Positions 1-7,970 of a DNA stretch of 18,445 nucleotides are shown one piece after another; the stretch's first letter is position 1; each line of letters starts with the position of its first letter. The stretch is from Desulfobulbaceae bacterium UBA2276 (lineage in GTDB: Bacteria; Desulfobacterota; Desulfobulbia; Desulfobulbales; Desulfocapsaceae): the NCBI GenBank assembly GCA_002347085.1, contig DDWW01000037.1, forward strand, positions 1-18,445. The letters run 5' to 3'. Below the pieces are notes generated by a model, which was not told the origin of the DNA, did not search any database, and saw only the letters and a program-made list of their open reading frames with translations. Both the position numbers and the translations under genes were made by a program.

Positions 1-2
1 TG

Positions 3-455
3 GGCCCGTTCAGTGACTTCCGGAGCAAAATGGGCAAACCTTTTTCCGCCTCGATCAGGTTGCAACACAACAAGATCGAGTTTATCTTTGCCGATGCCAT
101 CGACGATCTGGACACCGAGGCCATCAAGGGTGGTCCGATTCTCGGATTCTCGCCAATTGACATGACCCCGGTTCACGAAACTCCGGCCGCTTACATGTCC
201 GCTTCGGCGCTCGACGGCGATAAAAGCAAGGGTTTGCAGATCGGCAAGATTATTCTGGCCCGAGCCATCGAGCCAAAACATATCAGTCAGCTTCTTACCG
301 ACGGCCGGACCGAATTGATACAAGGTTTTATCTCCAAGAAGAAACGTCCCTTTGACGCCTTTCTGCTCATAGACAAAAAAGGAAAGATCACCTTTGAATT
401 TCCACCACGAATAAAGAAAGAGAAAAAAAACCATTCAGCGGAAGAAGCCGGCTGA
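3..455 (+). CDS. DNA topoisomerase III-like protein, C-terminal fragment (5' end outside window)
   Basis: The frame is open from the first bases, so this is the 3' end of a longer gene and the ATG at 30 is internal. Two successive copies of the C-terminal repeat of type IA topoisomerase III-like enzymes can be read. The first has FRSKMGKPFSA followed by a hydrophobic strand. The second has LLTDGRTELIQGF, then KKKRPFDAFLLIDKKGKITF, the usual 'TdGkTelikGF-skk-pFdA-L-ld' pattern. These repeats help bind single-stranded DNA in enzymes that decatenate and relax DNA. No cysteine occurs in this part, so the C4 zinc ribbons often linked to these repeats are missing or degenerate here. The protein ends in a Lys-rich tail. 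The catalytic Toprim and Tyr domains would lie upstream, so family membership rests on the repeats alone. Confidence 0.75.
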   Translation, partial: GPFSDFRSKMGKPFSASIRLQHNKIEFIFADAIDDLDTEAIKGGPILGFSPIDMTPVHETPAAYMSASALDGDKSKGLQIGKIILARAIEPKHISQLLTDGRTELIQGFISKKKRPFDAFLLIDKKGKITFEFPPRIKKEKKNHSAEEAG

Positions 456-460
456 ACCAG

Positions 461-504
461 ACCTGCACGTTCGACCGACCCCAGATCGACAAACAAGTGC
501 AGGT
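461..504. repeat. 8-bp inverted repeat between topoisomerase gene and rsfS
   Basis: ACCTGCAC at 461-468 is perfectly complementary to GTGCAGGT at 497-504, with 28 nt between the arms. It starts just after the topoisomerase stop codon. No T-run follows, so it is not a classic intrinsic terminator. It may be an RNA hairpin or a chance match. Confidence 0.35.
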
Positions 505-565
505 AAGGCTTTCACCCGACTATTTCTGCTGCCCATACACTATCCCCCAAAGAGGCAAAACATTT

Positions 566-949
566 ATGCAACAACAATTAAAGACTGAATATCAAGACAA
601 GAGCGGCCTGGAACTGGCAAAAATCTGCGCGCGAGTGGCACTCGATGCCAAAGCCGAGGATCTGATCGTCCTCGACGTGAAAGGCATCTCCTCGTTTACT
701 GATTATTTTGTAATCATGAACGGCAGATCAACCCGGCATGTCCAGGGCCTGGCCGAGGCCATCGAAGGCGAGATGCGTTCCAAACGGATCGCCACCTCCC
801 ATGCCGAAGGACTTCAGGAAGGGATGTGGGTTCTCCTTGACTTTAATGACGTAGTCGTTCATATTTTCTACTACGAACAGAGAAAGTTTTACGATCTGGA
901 AGGCCTCTGGCACGATGCCAAACCTGTCAATATCGACGACCTCTCCTGA
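566..949 (+). CDS. rsfS: Ribosomal silencing factor RsfS (Iojap/DUF143)
   Basis: A cytoplasmic protein of 127 residues, the normal size for RsfS. The family binds ribosomal protein uL14 on the 50S subunit and blocks subunit joining when nutrients are scarce. Visible family motifs are FTDYFVIMNGRS (44-55), WVLLDFNDVVVHIF (88-101) and the RKFYDLEGLW block (106-115). The ATG at 566 is preceded by a purine-rich AGAGG about 10 nt upstream and begins just before the conserved N-terminal helix. A GTG at 497 in the same frame would add 23 residues unlike the family, so it was not chosen. rsfS is followed 75 nt later by thrC on the same strand and could be co-transcribed with it. Confidence 0.93.
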   Translation: MQQQLKTEYQDKSGLELAKICARVALDAKAEDLIVLDVKGISSFTDYFVIMNGRSTRHVQGLAEAIEGEMRSKRIATSHAEGLQEGMWVLLDFNDVVVHIFYYEQRKFYDLEGLWHDAKPVNIDDLS

Positions 950-1024
950 TTCTTTCCAGAATACCCTTTTCAAGCAACAACAACTTTTCCCAAGGGGAAA
1001 TTTCTTTCCACTACACAATTCACT

Positions 1025-2422
1025 ATGCAATACATAAGCACCCGGGGCGGCATCAGCCCCATCCCTTTTACCGAGGCGGTGATGATGGGCTTAGCCGAAG
1101 ACGGCGGCCTCCTCCTCCCTCGCACTATTCCGCGGATCGGCAGCGATACTTTCGCCTCCTGGCAAACTCTTTCCTATCCGGAGCTGGCCTTTGAGGTCAT
1201 GTCACGTTTCATTGATGACATCCCCAACAACGAGCTGCGCGAGCTGATCAATCGTTCTTACGCCACCTTTGATCATCCCGAGATTACCCCTCTCATTCAT
1301 CAGGGTTCCCTGCACATCCTCGAGCTCTTTCATGGCCCGACCTTTGCCTTTAAGGATGTGGCCTTGCAATTTCTTGGCAATCTCTTTGAATATCTCCTCA
1401 AAAAAAACGACGCCGTCATGAACATCATCGGCGCGACATCGGGCGATACCGGCAGCGCCGCCATCTACGGGGTACGCGGCAAGGAAAAGATCAATATCTT
1501 TATCCTTCATCCCCACAAGCGGGTCAGCCAGGTACAGGAACAGCAGATGACCACGGTCACCGATGCCAACGTATTCAACATTGCCATTCGCGGCACCTTC
1601 GACGACGGCCAGGCCATTGTCAAGGCCATCTTCAACGACATCGCCTTCAAGAAACAGTTCAACTTAGGAGCCATCAACTCCATTAACTGGGCGCGGGTCC
1701 TGGCCCAGGTTGTCTATTACATCCACAGCTGCCTGCACATCAATCGCCATGAGCATGACAAGGCCGTGGATTTCGCCGTGCCCACCGGCAATTTTGGCGA
1801 TATTTTTGCCGGCTATATCGCCAAACGGATGTTGCCGGAAGGCACTATTCACAAGCTTTTGCTGGCAACCAACACCAATGATATCCTCAGCCGCTTTGTC
1901 ACCCATGGTGATTACTCGCTGGGGGAAGTGGTAGCCACCTCCAGCCCCTCCATGGATATCCAGGCCGCCTCTAACTTTGAACGCTATCTCTACTATCTCC
2001 TCGATGAAAATCCGGTGCGTACCAAAGACGCCATGACCCTGTTTGCTGAGACCGGCAAGCTCGACCTTGCAAGCTCCTGCGACCAGATCAGACGCGACTT
2101 TGTGGCCACTGTTGCCTCCGAACAGGAGGTGCTGGACACCATTCAACGCTTCTACAAAGAGCATGGTTACATCCTCGATCCACACACAGCAGTGGGAGTG
2201 CATGCCGCCCTCATCCACCAGCAGGAAGGGATTCCCGTGATCTGCCTGTCGACTGCCCATCCGGCGAAATTTGGCGAGACCGTAACCAAGGCCATCGGCA
2301 TTGCACCCGAGATGCCGCCAGCCATAGCCGCCCTGGCCGGCAAGAAATCCCGCTGTGAGCTGATGGACCCCGACCGCAATCTGATCCAGGATTTTATCAG
2401 GAAGCATGCCCTGTCAGCGTGA
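1025..2422 (+). CDS. thrC: Threonine synthase
   Basis: A PLP enzyme converting O-phospho-L-homoserine to L-threonine, the last step of threonine synthesis, in the cytoplasm. The protein is 465 residues, the length of the longer (E. coli/yeast-like) class. The start MQYISTRGG is the family's typical N terminus. HGPTFAFKD (103-111) carries the PLP Schiff-base lysine K110. GATSGDTGSA (136-145) is the phosphate/PLP loop, and PTGNFGD (253-259) is a second PLP-contact motif. A late AHPAKF segment is also typical. No good Shine-Dalgarno lies at normal distance: the nearest purine run, AAGGGG, is about 30 nt upstream. The start therefore rests on the conserved N terminus. It lies 75 nt after rsfS. 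The next genes run towards it from the other strand. Confidence 0.96.
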   Translation: MQYISTRGGISPIPFTEAVMMGLAEDGGLLLPRTIPRIGSDTFASWQTLSYPELAFEVMSRFIDDIPNNELRELINRSYATFDHPEITPLIHQGSLHILELFHGPTFAFKDVALQFLGNLFEYLLKKNDAVMNIIGATSGDTGSAAIYGVRGKEKINIFILHPHKRVSQVQEQQMTTVTDANVFNIAIRGTFDDGQAIVKAIFNDIAFKKQFNLGAINSINWARVLAQVVYYIHSCLHINRHEHDKAVDFAVPTGNFGDIFAGYIAKRMLPEGTIHKLLLATNTNDILSRFVTHGDYSLGEVVATSSPSMDIQAASNFERYLYYLLDENPVRTKDAMTLFAETGKLDLASSCDQIRRDFVATVASEQEVLDTIQRFYKEHGYILDPHTAVGVHAALIHQQEGIPVICLSTAHPAKFGETVTKAIGIAPEMPPAIAALAGKKSRCELMDPDRNLIQDFIRKHALSA

Positions 2423-2431
2423 GCGCCAAAA

Positions 2432-2466
2432 TAAAAAAACAGGATGGAGTTTCAAACTCCATCCTG
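2432..2466 (-). terminator. Intrinsic terminator for the minus-strand unit
   Basis: A near-perfect 13-bp stem spans 2440-2466, with arms CAGGATGGAGTTT and AAACTCCATCCTG around one central base. Read on the minus strand it is followed by TTTTTTATTTT (complement of 2429-2439), the classic U-tract. On the plus strand the hairpin follows the thrC stop but is trailed by GCCCCCTAAAAG with no T-run. It should therefore work mainly for the leftward transcript ending with the 54-residue ORF, and at best weakly for thrC. Confidence 0.8.
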
Positions 2467-2525
2467 CCCCCTAAAAGCCATAATAACAAAGAGTAACGTC
2501 ATTTCAAGGCCATAACCATGCATTA

Positions 2526-2690
2526 TCAGGGAAGAACTGTGATCTTGTCATACTCCACGGTCTTGCTATGGGCCATGAGATCCTTAAGAATCACCTCGTC
2601 GGCATTCCAGGCGGCCATAAGCATGAAAATCAGTTCTTGCAAACCGTCAACCTTGAGCTGACTCATCTTCTGCAACCAAGACATTCTCAT
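2526..2690 (-). CDS. Small 54-residue protein of unknown function
   Basis: A short ORF starting 8 nt after the stop of the upstream secreted-protein gene, with an AAAGAAG purine stretch before the ATG as a weak ribosome site. A second in-frame ATG follows two codons later (2684). It reads MRMSWLQKMSQLKVDG, then a hydrophobic stretch LQELIFMLMAAW (18-28), then an acidic/polar helix-like part (DEVILKDLMAH) and the end VEYDKITVLP. It could form one or two amphipathic helices. It has no cysteine and no signal peptide. Its tight spacing after the neighbour and the terminator 60 nt downstream support a real gene. I do not recognise the family. The alternative is a non-coding 3' UTR, which short length alone cannot exclude. 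Confidence 0.5.
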   Translation of the reverse strand: MRMSWLQKMSQLKVDGLQELIFMLMAAWNADEVILKDLMAHSKTVEYDKITVLP

Positions 2691-2698
2691 AATCTTCT

Positions 2699-3652
2699 TT
2701 ATTCACGACGCAAAGACCAGCTCAATTTGATCCGCATCGGCACCTTGACCTCGCCGCCTCCAGCCGTCACCCAGCCGGTCTGGCCAAGTCCATGCTCGAA
2801 CACCGTTTCATATTCACCATTCCCCGCAATCATGGCCCCAGGGGCCTGCCATCCATCCGGAAAGAAAGAAATATTGCTGGAGACTCGTGACTTTTCGATC
2901 TGGCCTCCGATATTTTCGCTGCACTGAAGGTCGCCAAACACACTGATCGGAAACAGACGCAACCTGTTGCCGCCCTGCTGGATATCCTTTTCAACCGCCA
3001 GGACTTGCGCACCGGCATGAAGCTGTTCCTGGTTCTGTTTTTCCCAATCCATGCCCGGCGCGTTTTTCTTGAGTTCCGGAGAAAGAGCCGGCGCAATCAG
3101 GGTGCAAGTGGTTACCTCCTTGGCCGCAGTATAGAAAATCGTCTCCCACTGATCCTCATAATGCATCTTTACCTCAGGCTGGACGCCAGGAACAGCCGTC
3201 CAAAGCTGGTAACGGACAGGCGCTTTCTTCGCGTCTTCACCAGCTTTTACCATGGCCTGCATTTGCGGACTATTCGCCATCTGCATGGCCAGCGCCATCT
3301 GACAGGGTATGTCATCCTCCTTGCAGGCCTCCATCTGTTTTTGCAGATCCTGGGTCGGCACCTCAGGTACATCCCTGGCGATTCCCAGCAAATCTTTTTC
3401 CGGCTTTTCGGCCTGCACCTTGATCGTGGATTCAAAGCTGCGTCTGGTGCTCCAGTGGATGCCTTCACCCCGCTTGCCGACTCTTTTATCCACATCCCCA
3501 CTGACTTCAAACCTGACTGTCAACACCCCCAGTTGCCCTGTGGGTGCCACATCCGGTTGATCCGCCAGTGAAACCCCACCGACAACGGTAAACAAAACTG
3601 TAAAAACGATCACTCCCGCAAGCCCTCTCTTGCCTGTTTTCCTTTCTTGCAT
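2699..3652 (-). CDS. Secreted protein of unknown function, four mature cysteines
   Basis: A 317-residue protein that I do not recognise. The N terminus has Lys/Arg residues, a hydrophobic core (LAGVIVFTVLFTVV, 11-24) and a likely signal-peptidase site after GGVSLA (25-30), so it is predicted periplasmic or outer-surface. The mature part starts with a beta-rich segment (LGVLTVRFEVSG). A Met/Gln-rich helical part follows around 100-138, with C110 and C117. C183 and C244 lie in the beta-rich second half, so two disulfides are possible. The chosen ATG (3652) has GAGAGG five bases upstream. An earlier TTG at 3688 lacks such a site and would bury the signal peptide. The gene lies downstream of the GGDEF gene by 174 nt and just upstream of the small ORF, with which it probably forms one transcript. 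Confidence 0.72.
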   Translation of the reverse strand: MQERKTGKRGLAGVIVFTVLFTVVGGVSLADQPDVAPTGQLGVLTVRFEVSGDVDKRVGKRGEGIHWSTRRSFESTIKVQAEKPEKDLLGIARDVPEVPTQDLQKQMEACKEDDIPCQMALAMQMANSPQMQAMVKAGEDAKKAPVRYQLWTAVPGVQPEVKMHYEDQWETIFYTAAKEVTTCTLIAPALSPELKKNAPGMDWEKQNQEQLHAGAQVLAVEKDIQQGGNRLRLFPISVFGDLQCSENIGGQIEKSRVSSNISFFPDGWQAPGAMIAGNGEYETVFEHGLGQTGWVTAGGGEVKVPMRIKLSWSLRRE

Positions 3653-3826
3653 GGCTGCCTCTCTGTTTTCCTTGTTTTCACGATCCAAGACTTAGTACCG
3701 CCTTTTTTCATACTTTGGGGGGTGCCTTGAAATTACCGATCAGCGGCCAGGACTGCAACCCGAAAGATATTTATCAGCTCAAGCAAACAACGCGTACCTG
3801 TCTTTACCCTGCCATCAATACCGATC

Positions 3827-5857
3827 TTAAATCGACGCAGGCCAGACATCGTAGCGATTGCGTCCATCCTTTTTGGCCTGGTACAAGGCCTGGTCGGCAA
3901 GGGCAACAAGCTGGGCACCATCGTTCAAAATATGATCCGCCGCCGTGGCAACTCCAAGGCTGATCGTGACAAATTCTGATATGTCCGATTGGGCATGAGG
4001 CAGGGCAAGCCGAAGCACCGCCTCACCGATACGCCCTGCCAAGACTGCCGCTCCATGACGGTCTGTATCGGGAAGGATGACCACAAATTCCTCTCCACCG
4101 TATCGAGCCACGATATCAGGACCACGTTCAACCACGGCCTTGAGGGTATGGGCAATCTGCCGCAGGCAATCATCTCCCGCACTATGCCCATAGTGATCAT
4201 TATATTTTTTGAAATGATCCACATCAAGCATGATCAGGGACAACTGAGAACCTGATCTTTTATGTCTTGAGAATTCAGTCCGTAAGGCATTGTCAAAAAA
4301 TCGGCGATTGGATAGACCCGTCAGGCTGTCCGTCAGCGAATTGTATTGGGCGAGATCCCTTTCGATCTCAAGCTGGTGCACCAATTCCTGGATCTGTTGT
4401 TCCGCCTTCTTGCGATTTGTTATATCCCTGGCAATCAGGACCATCTGCACAGGATTTCCCTGTCGGTCACGAATCAAGCCATTGTTGACCTCGATATCAA
4501 AGCAGGACCTGTCTTTGCGGATGGCACGGTATTCATTGGGGCCATTATAATTTTCGTATAACATCCGCACGATATTGGCGTGCGCCCTTTCATGATCTTC
4601 GGGGACAATAAAATCCATGACCGACATGCCGGGCCCATCCTTCACATCATAGCCAAACATCTTACCCGCCGCCTCAGAGACCATAATGATACGCCCGGAA
4701 AGATCAGCGATGGTGATATCATCGGGCGAAGCCATGAGGATGGTTTTATAGATCTCTTCACTTGCCTGCAGTTCACGAGTTTTAGCATTCAGTTCTTTTT
4801 CCGCCAACTGGCCGATTTCTCGGGCCATAATCCCAATTTCGTTGTTCGGATAGACGTATTCATCAGCACCCAGCTCATCTCCTGCAATGGTAGCCTTGAT
4901 TTTTTTGCCAAGTTCAACCAGCGGACGGGACAAACGGCTCAGCAGAGTACTCTGCACAAACCCCAGGAACACGGCGATAAGGCCAGTCAGGCAGATAAGA
5001 ACCAACACTTGCGAGATGATTGGGCGAAGTATTTCTCTCTTCTCGACCACGGTCACGACCGTCCAGCCGGTTGAAGCACTGCGGCTGGAATAGGCGAAGT
5101 GTTCCACCTTGTCAAGGCGGTAGGTAAAGTCGCCTTGACTGTCCCCTTGAAAGCCTTCCGTTATTTCCTGAAGCGATTTGCCCAGTACGGACTGATCAGG
5201 ATGCATGATAATTTTTCCAGACCGATCCGCGACAAAACTGAAGGCCGTCCCGTATTCGTCATGCTGGGCAATCAGGCGAACCACCTGGTCAATGGAACAA
5301 TCAATAGCAACCACGCCGCCATATCCGCCACCGGACTGCTTCAGCGCTCTGCTGGTCGAAACCAGCCACTCTTTTGTCTTAATCTCCTGATAGGGCAGAC
5401 CGATAGACGGCTCGGGCTTTGTTGCCATCGCCGCCTGATACCAGGGACGGCTGGTCGGATCAAATCCTTCAGGAGGCGTGTAATCGTTTATCAACATCAG
5501 GCCGTTTTCGTAACCCGAATAGATAAAGGTGATATTCTTGTTGGCTTTAAGAACAGACCGGTACCCATCTAATATACGCTGGTGAGCCTCTTCACCAAGT
5601 ACCATCGCCTCTCTGATTTCCTTATTATCGTCGAGCACCGTGATAGTGTTGACGAGTTCAGTAAAATACCCGTCAATAAAAAGAGCTACGGCATAATTGG
5701 TTTGCTTTATGACACCACGCGCCTTGGAAATTTCGGAATAATAAAGAATGGTTGAAAGGAAAAAACCGAAAACAGCCATAACAATCAAAGCTAAAAGAGC
5801 GCTGCTTTGAAATATCTCGCGTTTGATGCTGGATTGAGGTGATGAAGACCTATTCAT
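3827..5857 (-). CDS. Membrane-bound diguanylate cyclase (dCache-HAMP-PAS-GGDEF)
   Basis: Predicted to make cyclic di-GMP from two GTP in response to an extracellular signal. The 676 residues hold TM1 (about 18-40), a periplasmic double-Cache sensor (about 41-280, with the RPWYQAA motif at 137-143), TM2 (282-304), a HAMP-like linker (305-355), a PAS domain (366-484) with the usual exit sequence ARDITNRKKAEQQ, a short coiled coil, and a GGDEF domain (505-672). The active-site signature is GGEEF (587-591). The product-inhibition I-site RGPD (578-581) sits exactly five residues before it. DVDHFKKYNDHYGH is the metal/guanine region. Both A-site and I-site look intact. The ATG at 5857 has AAGAAGGA about 10 nt upstream. 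An ATG seven codons earlier has no ribosome site. The signal is unknown, and there is no EAL partner domain. Confidence 0.93.
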   Translation of the reverse strand: MNRSSSPQSSIKREIFQSSALLALIVMAVFGFFLSTILYYSEISKARGVIKQTNYAVALFIDGYFTELVNTITVLDDNKEIREAMVLGEEAHQRILDGYRSVLKANKNITFIYSGYENGLMLINDYTPPEGFDPTSRPWYQAAMATKPEPSIGLPYQEIKTKEWLVSTSRALKQSGGGYGGVVAIDCSIDQVVRLIAQHDEYGTAFSFVADRSGKIIMHPDQSVLGKSLQEITEGFQGDSQGDFTYRLDKVEHFAYSSRSASTGWTVVTVVEKREILRPIISQVLVLICLTGLIAVFLGFVQSTLLSRLSRPLVELGKKIKATIAGDELGADEYVYPNNEIGIMAREIGQLAEKELNAKTRELQASEEIYKTILMASPDDITIADLSGRIIMVSEAAGKMFGYDVKDGPGMSVMDFIVPEDHERAHANIVRMLYENYNGPNEYRAIRKDRSCFDIEVNNGLIRDRQGNPVQMVLIARDITNRKKAEQQIQELVHQLEIERDLAQYNSLTDSLTGLSNRRFFDNALRTEFSRHKRSGSQLSLIMLDVDHFKKYNDHYGHSAGDDCLRQIAHTLKAVVERGPDIVARYGGEEFVVILPDTDRHGAAVLAGRIGEAVLRLALPHAQSDISEFVTISLGVATAADHILNDGAQLVALADQALYQAKKDGRNRYDVWPASI

Positions 5858-6019
5858 GATAAAATTTTCCTTCTTCATAATCAGAATAGTACGGGGAAGA
5901 TATTTGTGCTCTACGGTTATATCATCTCTTGTAGCGCTAAAAATAGCAAATGAGCACCAAAATTCGCAGGAAAAACCTCAAAGCCACACCCTCTGGAGGG
6001 GAATGGAGCCTTACATTCA

Positions 6020-6784
6020 TTACTGCCGACGTTGCGACAAATAGGCCATTTCTTTCGACCAATTCACGTAATTTTTGTGAAAATCGGTCAATTGGGGATC
6101 GCCTGCCGTCTGCTCCACATAGGTATTGAGTATTGGTAATTGCAACTGGGCAATATGGCTTGCCTCCGCATTCTTGGTGGCGGTCAGAAAAGAAGACAGG
6201 CTGGTGACGACATGACCCGCTTTGACTTTGCTCGCTGCCTGTATCAAACTGCTCACAAGTGAAGGTGAATACTTCAGCATGTACTCGGCATAGCGCCGCA
6301 AAAGGGGAACCTGCGCCAGCAAATCCCGTCTCTCATGATCAAAGTCGTCACGAAACACGATCTTTTTGTCCTGGAACACCAGCGGAGCCGCCGTTGATGT
6401 ATCACAGGCCCAGCCTGGGCGGGGAGTCAGAAGCTCCGCCTGATAGCGCTCTTCACGATAGGGATAAAAAGGCATGGTTTTGCAGCGGGAGGGCTTATTG
6501 ATGTGGATGCGGCAAAGATTGTCCTCGCCCAAAGCGGGACAGGGAAACGAAGACGGCAGGTAGGCCGTCGGCACAATCAGGACAGCGAGCTCTTTACGGT
6601 CAGCCAGCTTGATGGTGGTTCCAAGGGTGGCCACCAGCGGATAGTCCTTGCTGCCATATCGCAATGGCGTCCAGACAAGGCACAAAGGAAAACGTTCGGC
6701 ATTGGCAAAGGCATCCTTGCAGGTTAAAGGGAGTTGCCCATAGCAGCACTTACCGCAGGCGGTACACTGAAAATGGTTTGCCAT
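6020..6784 (-). CDS. YkgJ-type cysteine-cluster protein
   Basis: A 254-residue cytoplasmic protein with the CxxCxxCC signature (C7, C10, C13, C14), further cysteines C22 and C35, and the second family block with C82, C91 (CRIH) and C101 in NKPSRCKTMPFYP, then C127. This is the zinc- or iron-binding pattern of the YkgJ/UPF0153 family. The family's function is not firmly known, and members are often thought to be metal-binding or maturation-related. The C-terminal half (about 140-254) is helical and lacks cysteines. The ATG lies only 2 nt after the stop of the ychJ-like gene, so translation is probably coupled. Both neighbours in this pair are small Cys-rich proteins. Confidence 0.87.
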   Translation of the reverse strand: MANHFQCTACGKCCYGQLPLTCKDAFANAERFPLCLVWTPLRYGSKDYPLVATLGTTIKLADRKELAVLIVPTAYLPSSFPCPALGEDNLCRIHINKPSRCKTMPFYPYREERYQAELLTPRPGWACDTSTAAPLVFQDKKIVFRDDFDHERRDLLAQVPLLRRYAEYMLKYSPSLVSSLIQAASKVKAGHVVTSLSSFLTATKNAEASHIAQLQLPILNTYVEQTAGDPQLTDFHKNYVNWSKEMAYLSQRRQ

Positions 6785-6786
6785 CC

Positions 6787-7275
6787 TTACTTCAGCTCAG
6801 TGGTTGTGCCGCAGCATTTTTTGGCTTTTTTGCCGGAGTTACAAGGACAAGGGTCGTTACGCCCGACCTTCGTGACGCGCTGTGGCGGGAGGTAGGGATT
6901 AAAGTCACTACTGACATATAGCCACTGGCCATTGTCACGACGAAAACGAGACAATGTCGCTTTCGTTATATCCTGTTGTTCCCGGCGAAACCGGACCACG
7001 AAATCAACCTCAGCGGTATCGCCGGTTTCTGTTGCGCTCCGGATTTCCAGGCCATGCCATTCACATTCTTCGGCCAGCCGTTCTGCTTCCGCACGATTAA
7101 AGTCATCACGAACCTCAGGCGCATGGGTGCGCTCGACATGATCCAGTGTACGCTTGACAAAAGCGGTATAGCGCGAGCGCATTAAGGCCTCAGCAGTGGG
7201 CGCAGGGGCTCCGTCAATAATGGGGCCACAGCACTCATCAAAGTCACGTTTTGAACCGCATGGGCATACTGTCAT
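6787..7275 (-). CDS. ychJ: YchJ family protein with N- and C-terminal SEC-C motifs
   Basis: A 162-residue cytoplasmic protein of the UPF0225/YchJ family. The N-terminal zinc motif is CPCGS...ECC (4-16). The middle is the NTF2-like YchJ core (about 28-128), with LMRSRYTAFV and the WLYVSSDFNP end. The C terminus is a canonical SEC-C zinc motif, RNDPCPCNSGKKAKKCC (139-155), like the tail of SecA. The molecular role of the family is unknown, and the SEC-C motif can bind zinc and ribosomes or SecB in other proteins. The ATG at 7275 has AGAGAGG six bases upstream. The longer frame starting at 7320 adds 15 residues without family similarity. It lies 68 nt after yjdF and is coupled to the YkgJ gene. 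Confidence 0.92.
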   Translation of the reverse strand: MTVCPCGSKRDFDECCGPIIDGAPAPTAEALMRSRYTAFVKRTLDHVERTHAPEVRDDFNRAEAERLAEECEWHGLEIRSATETGDTAEVDFVVRFRREQQDITKATLSRFRRDNGQWLYVSSDFNPYLPPQRVTKVGRNDPCPCNSGKKAKKCCGTTTELK

Positions 7276-7343
7276 GTTTGACCTCTCTTTTTGCATTGTT
7301 TGAATATGGGAGCCTTCCATAAAAGGTCCGGCTGAGCGACTGA

Positions 7344-7970
7344 TCAGGTTTCGGTTTCTTCGCCAATCAGGCGAGTAAGTTGACGATCATGGAGGCGAGA
7401 GAAGAAGAGCATGGCGACGACTCCGCCAATGAACGCAAGGAGCATATCGGATTGAGTGTCCCAGGGGTCGCCCTGTGTTCCCAGGAATTCTTCAGCGCCT
7501 TGTCCGAGCGCAACAGCGGCCCCCCACTCTATAAGTTCGTAAGTTGCGCTGATTGCCAGCACCACAGAAACGGCGAGGAAGGCCACCATTCTTCCGCCCC
7601 GGACATATCGACCACGTACAAATATCTCTCGGGCAACAAGGGCGGGGACAAAACCCTGGAAGAAGTGGCCAATCTTGTCATAGGGATTGCGGCTGAGGTT
7701 GAACAAATCAGCAAGATAAAACCCCAGAGGTACTCTGGCATAGGTGTATGCGCCACCGACCATAAGTACTATGGCGTGAAGAAAGATGCAGATGTAAAGA
7801 AGTGTAGTCAGGGGAAAACGATGATAGGTAGCCCACAAAACCGGCAACACAACCATGACGGGAAAGACCTCAAGCACCCAGGTCATGCGATCGAAGGGGT
7901 GCAAACCGGAGAGCACAAGCAACACTGCCAAGACCACAAAACTGACCAGATGAATTTGAGTGCGCCGCAT
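7344..7970 (-). CDS. yjdF: YjdF-like inner membrane protein (DUF2238)
   Basis: A 208-residue polytopic membrane protein, the size of E. coli YjdF. About six hydrophobic segments are visible. Family hallmarks are YTYARVPLGF, NPYDKIGHFFQGF, SATYELIEWG and GTQGDPWDTQSDM, the last two carrying conserved acidic residues near the membrane. The function is unknown. The ATG at 7970 starts directly before the first hydrophobic segment but has no clear Shine-Dalgarno. It is first in a leftward set with ychJ and the YkgJ gene and may share their transcript. The 354 nt upstream are non-coding. Confidence 0.9.
   Translation of the reverse strand: MRRTQIHLVSFVVLAVLLVLSGLHPFDRMTWVLEVFPVMVVLPVLWATYHRFPLTTLLYICIFLHAIVLMVGGAYTYARVPLGFYLADLFNLSRNPYDKIGHFFQGFVPALVAREIFVRGRYVRGGRMVAFLAVSVVLAISATYELIEWGAAVALGQGAEEFLGTQGDPWDTQSDMLLAFIGGVVAMLFFSRLHDRQLTRLIGEETET

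Noticed and set aside
1664..2407. Long minus-strand open frame (247 codons) opposite thrC
   Set aside because: It is fully antisense to a clear threonine synthase, has no recognisable motif and no ribosome site.
2568..2927. Plus-strand frame of 119 codons overlapping the small ORF and the secreted-protein gene
   Set aside because: No motif and low-complexity coding. It crosses the boundary of two minus-strand genes with better starts.
3005..3571. Plus-strand frame of 188 codons opposite the secreted-protein gene
   Set aside because: Arg/Leu-rich shadow of the minus-strand gene, which has a signal peptide and ribosome site.
3653..3826. Looked for a c-di-GMP riboswitch between the GGDEF gene and the secreted-protein gene
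   Set aside because: None of the conserved GEMM elements is present, and no confident promoter was found either.
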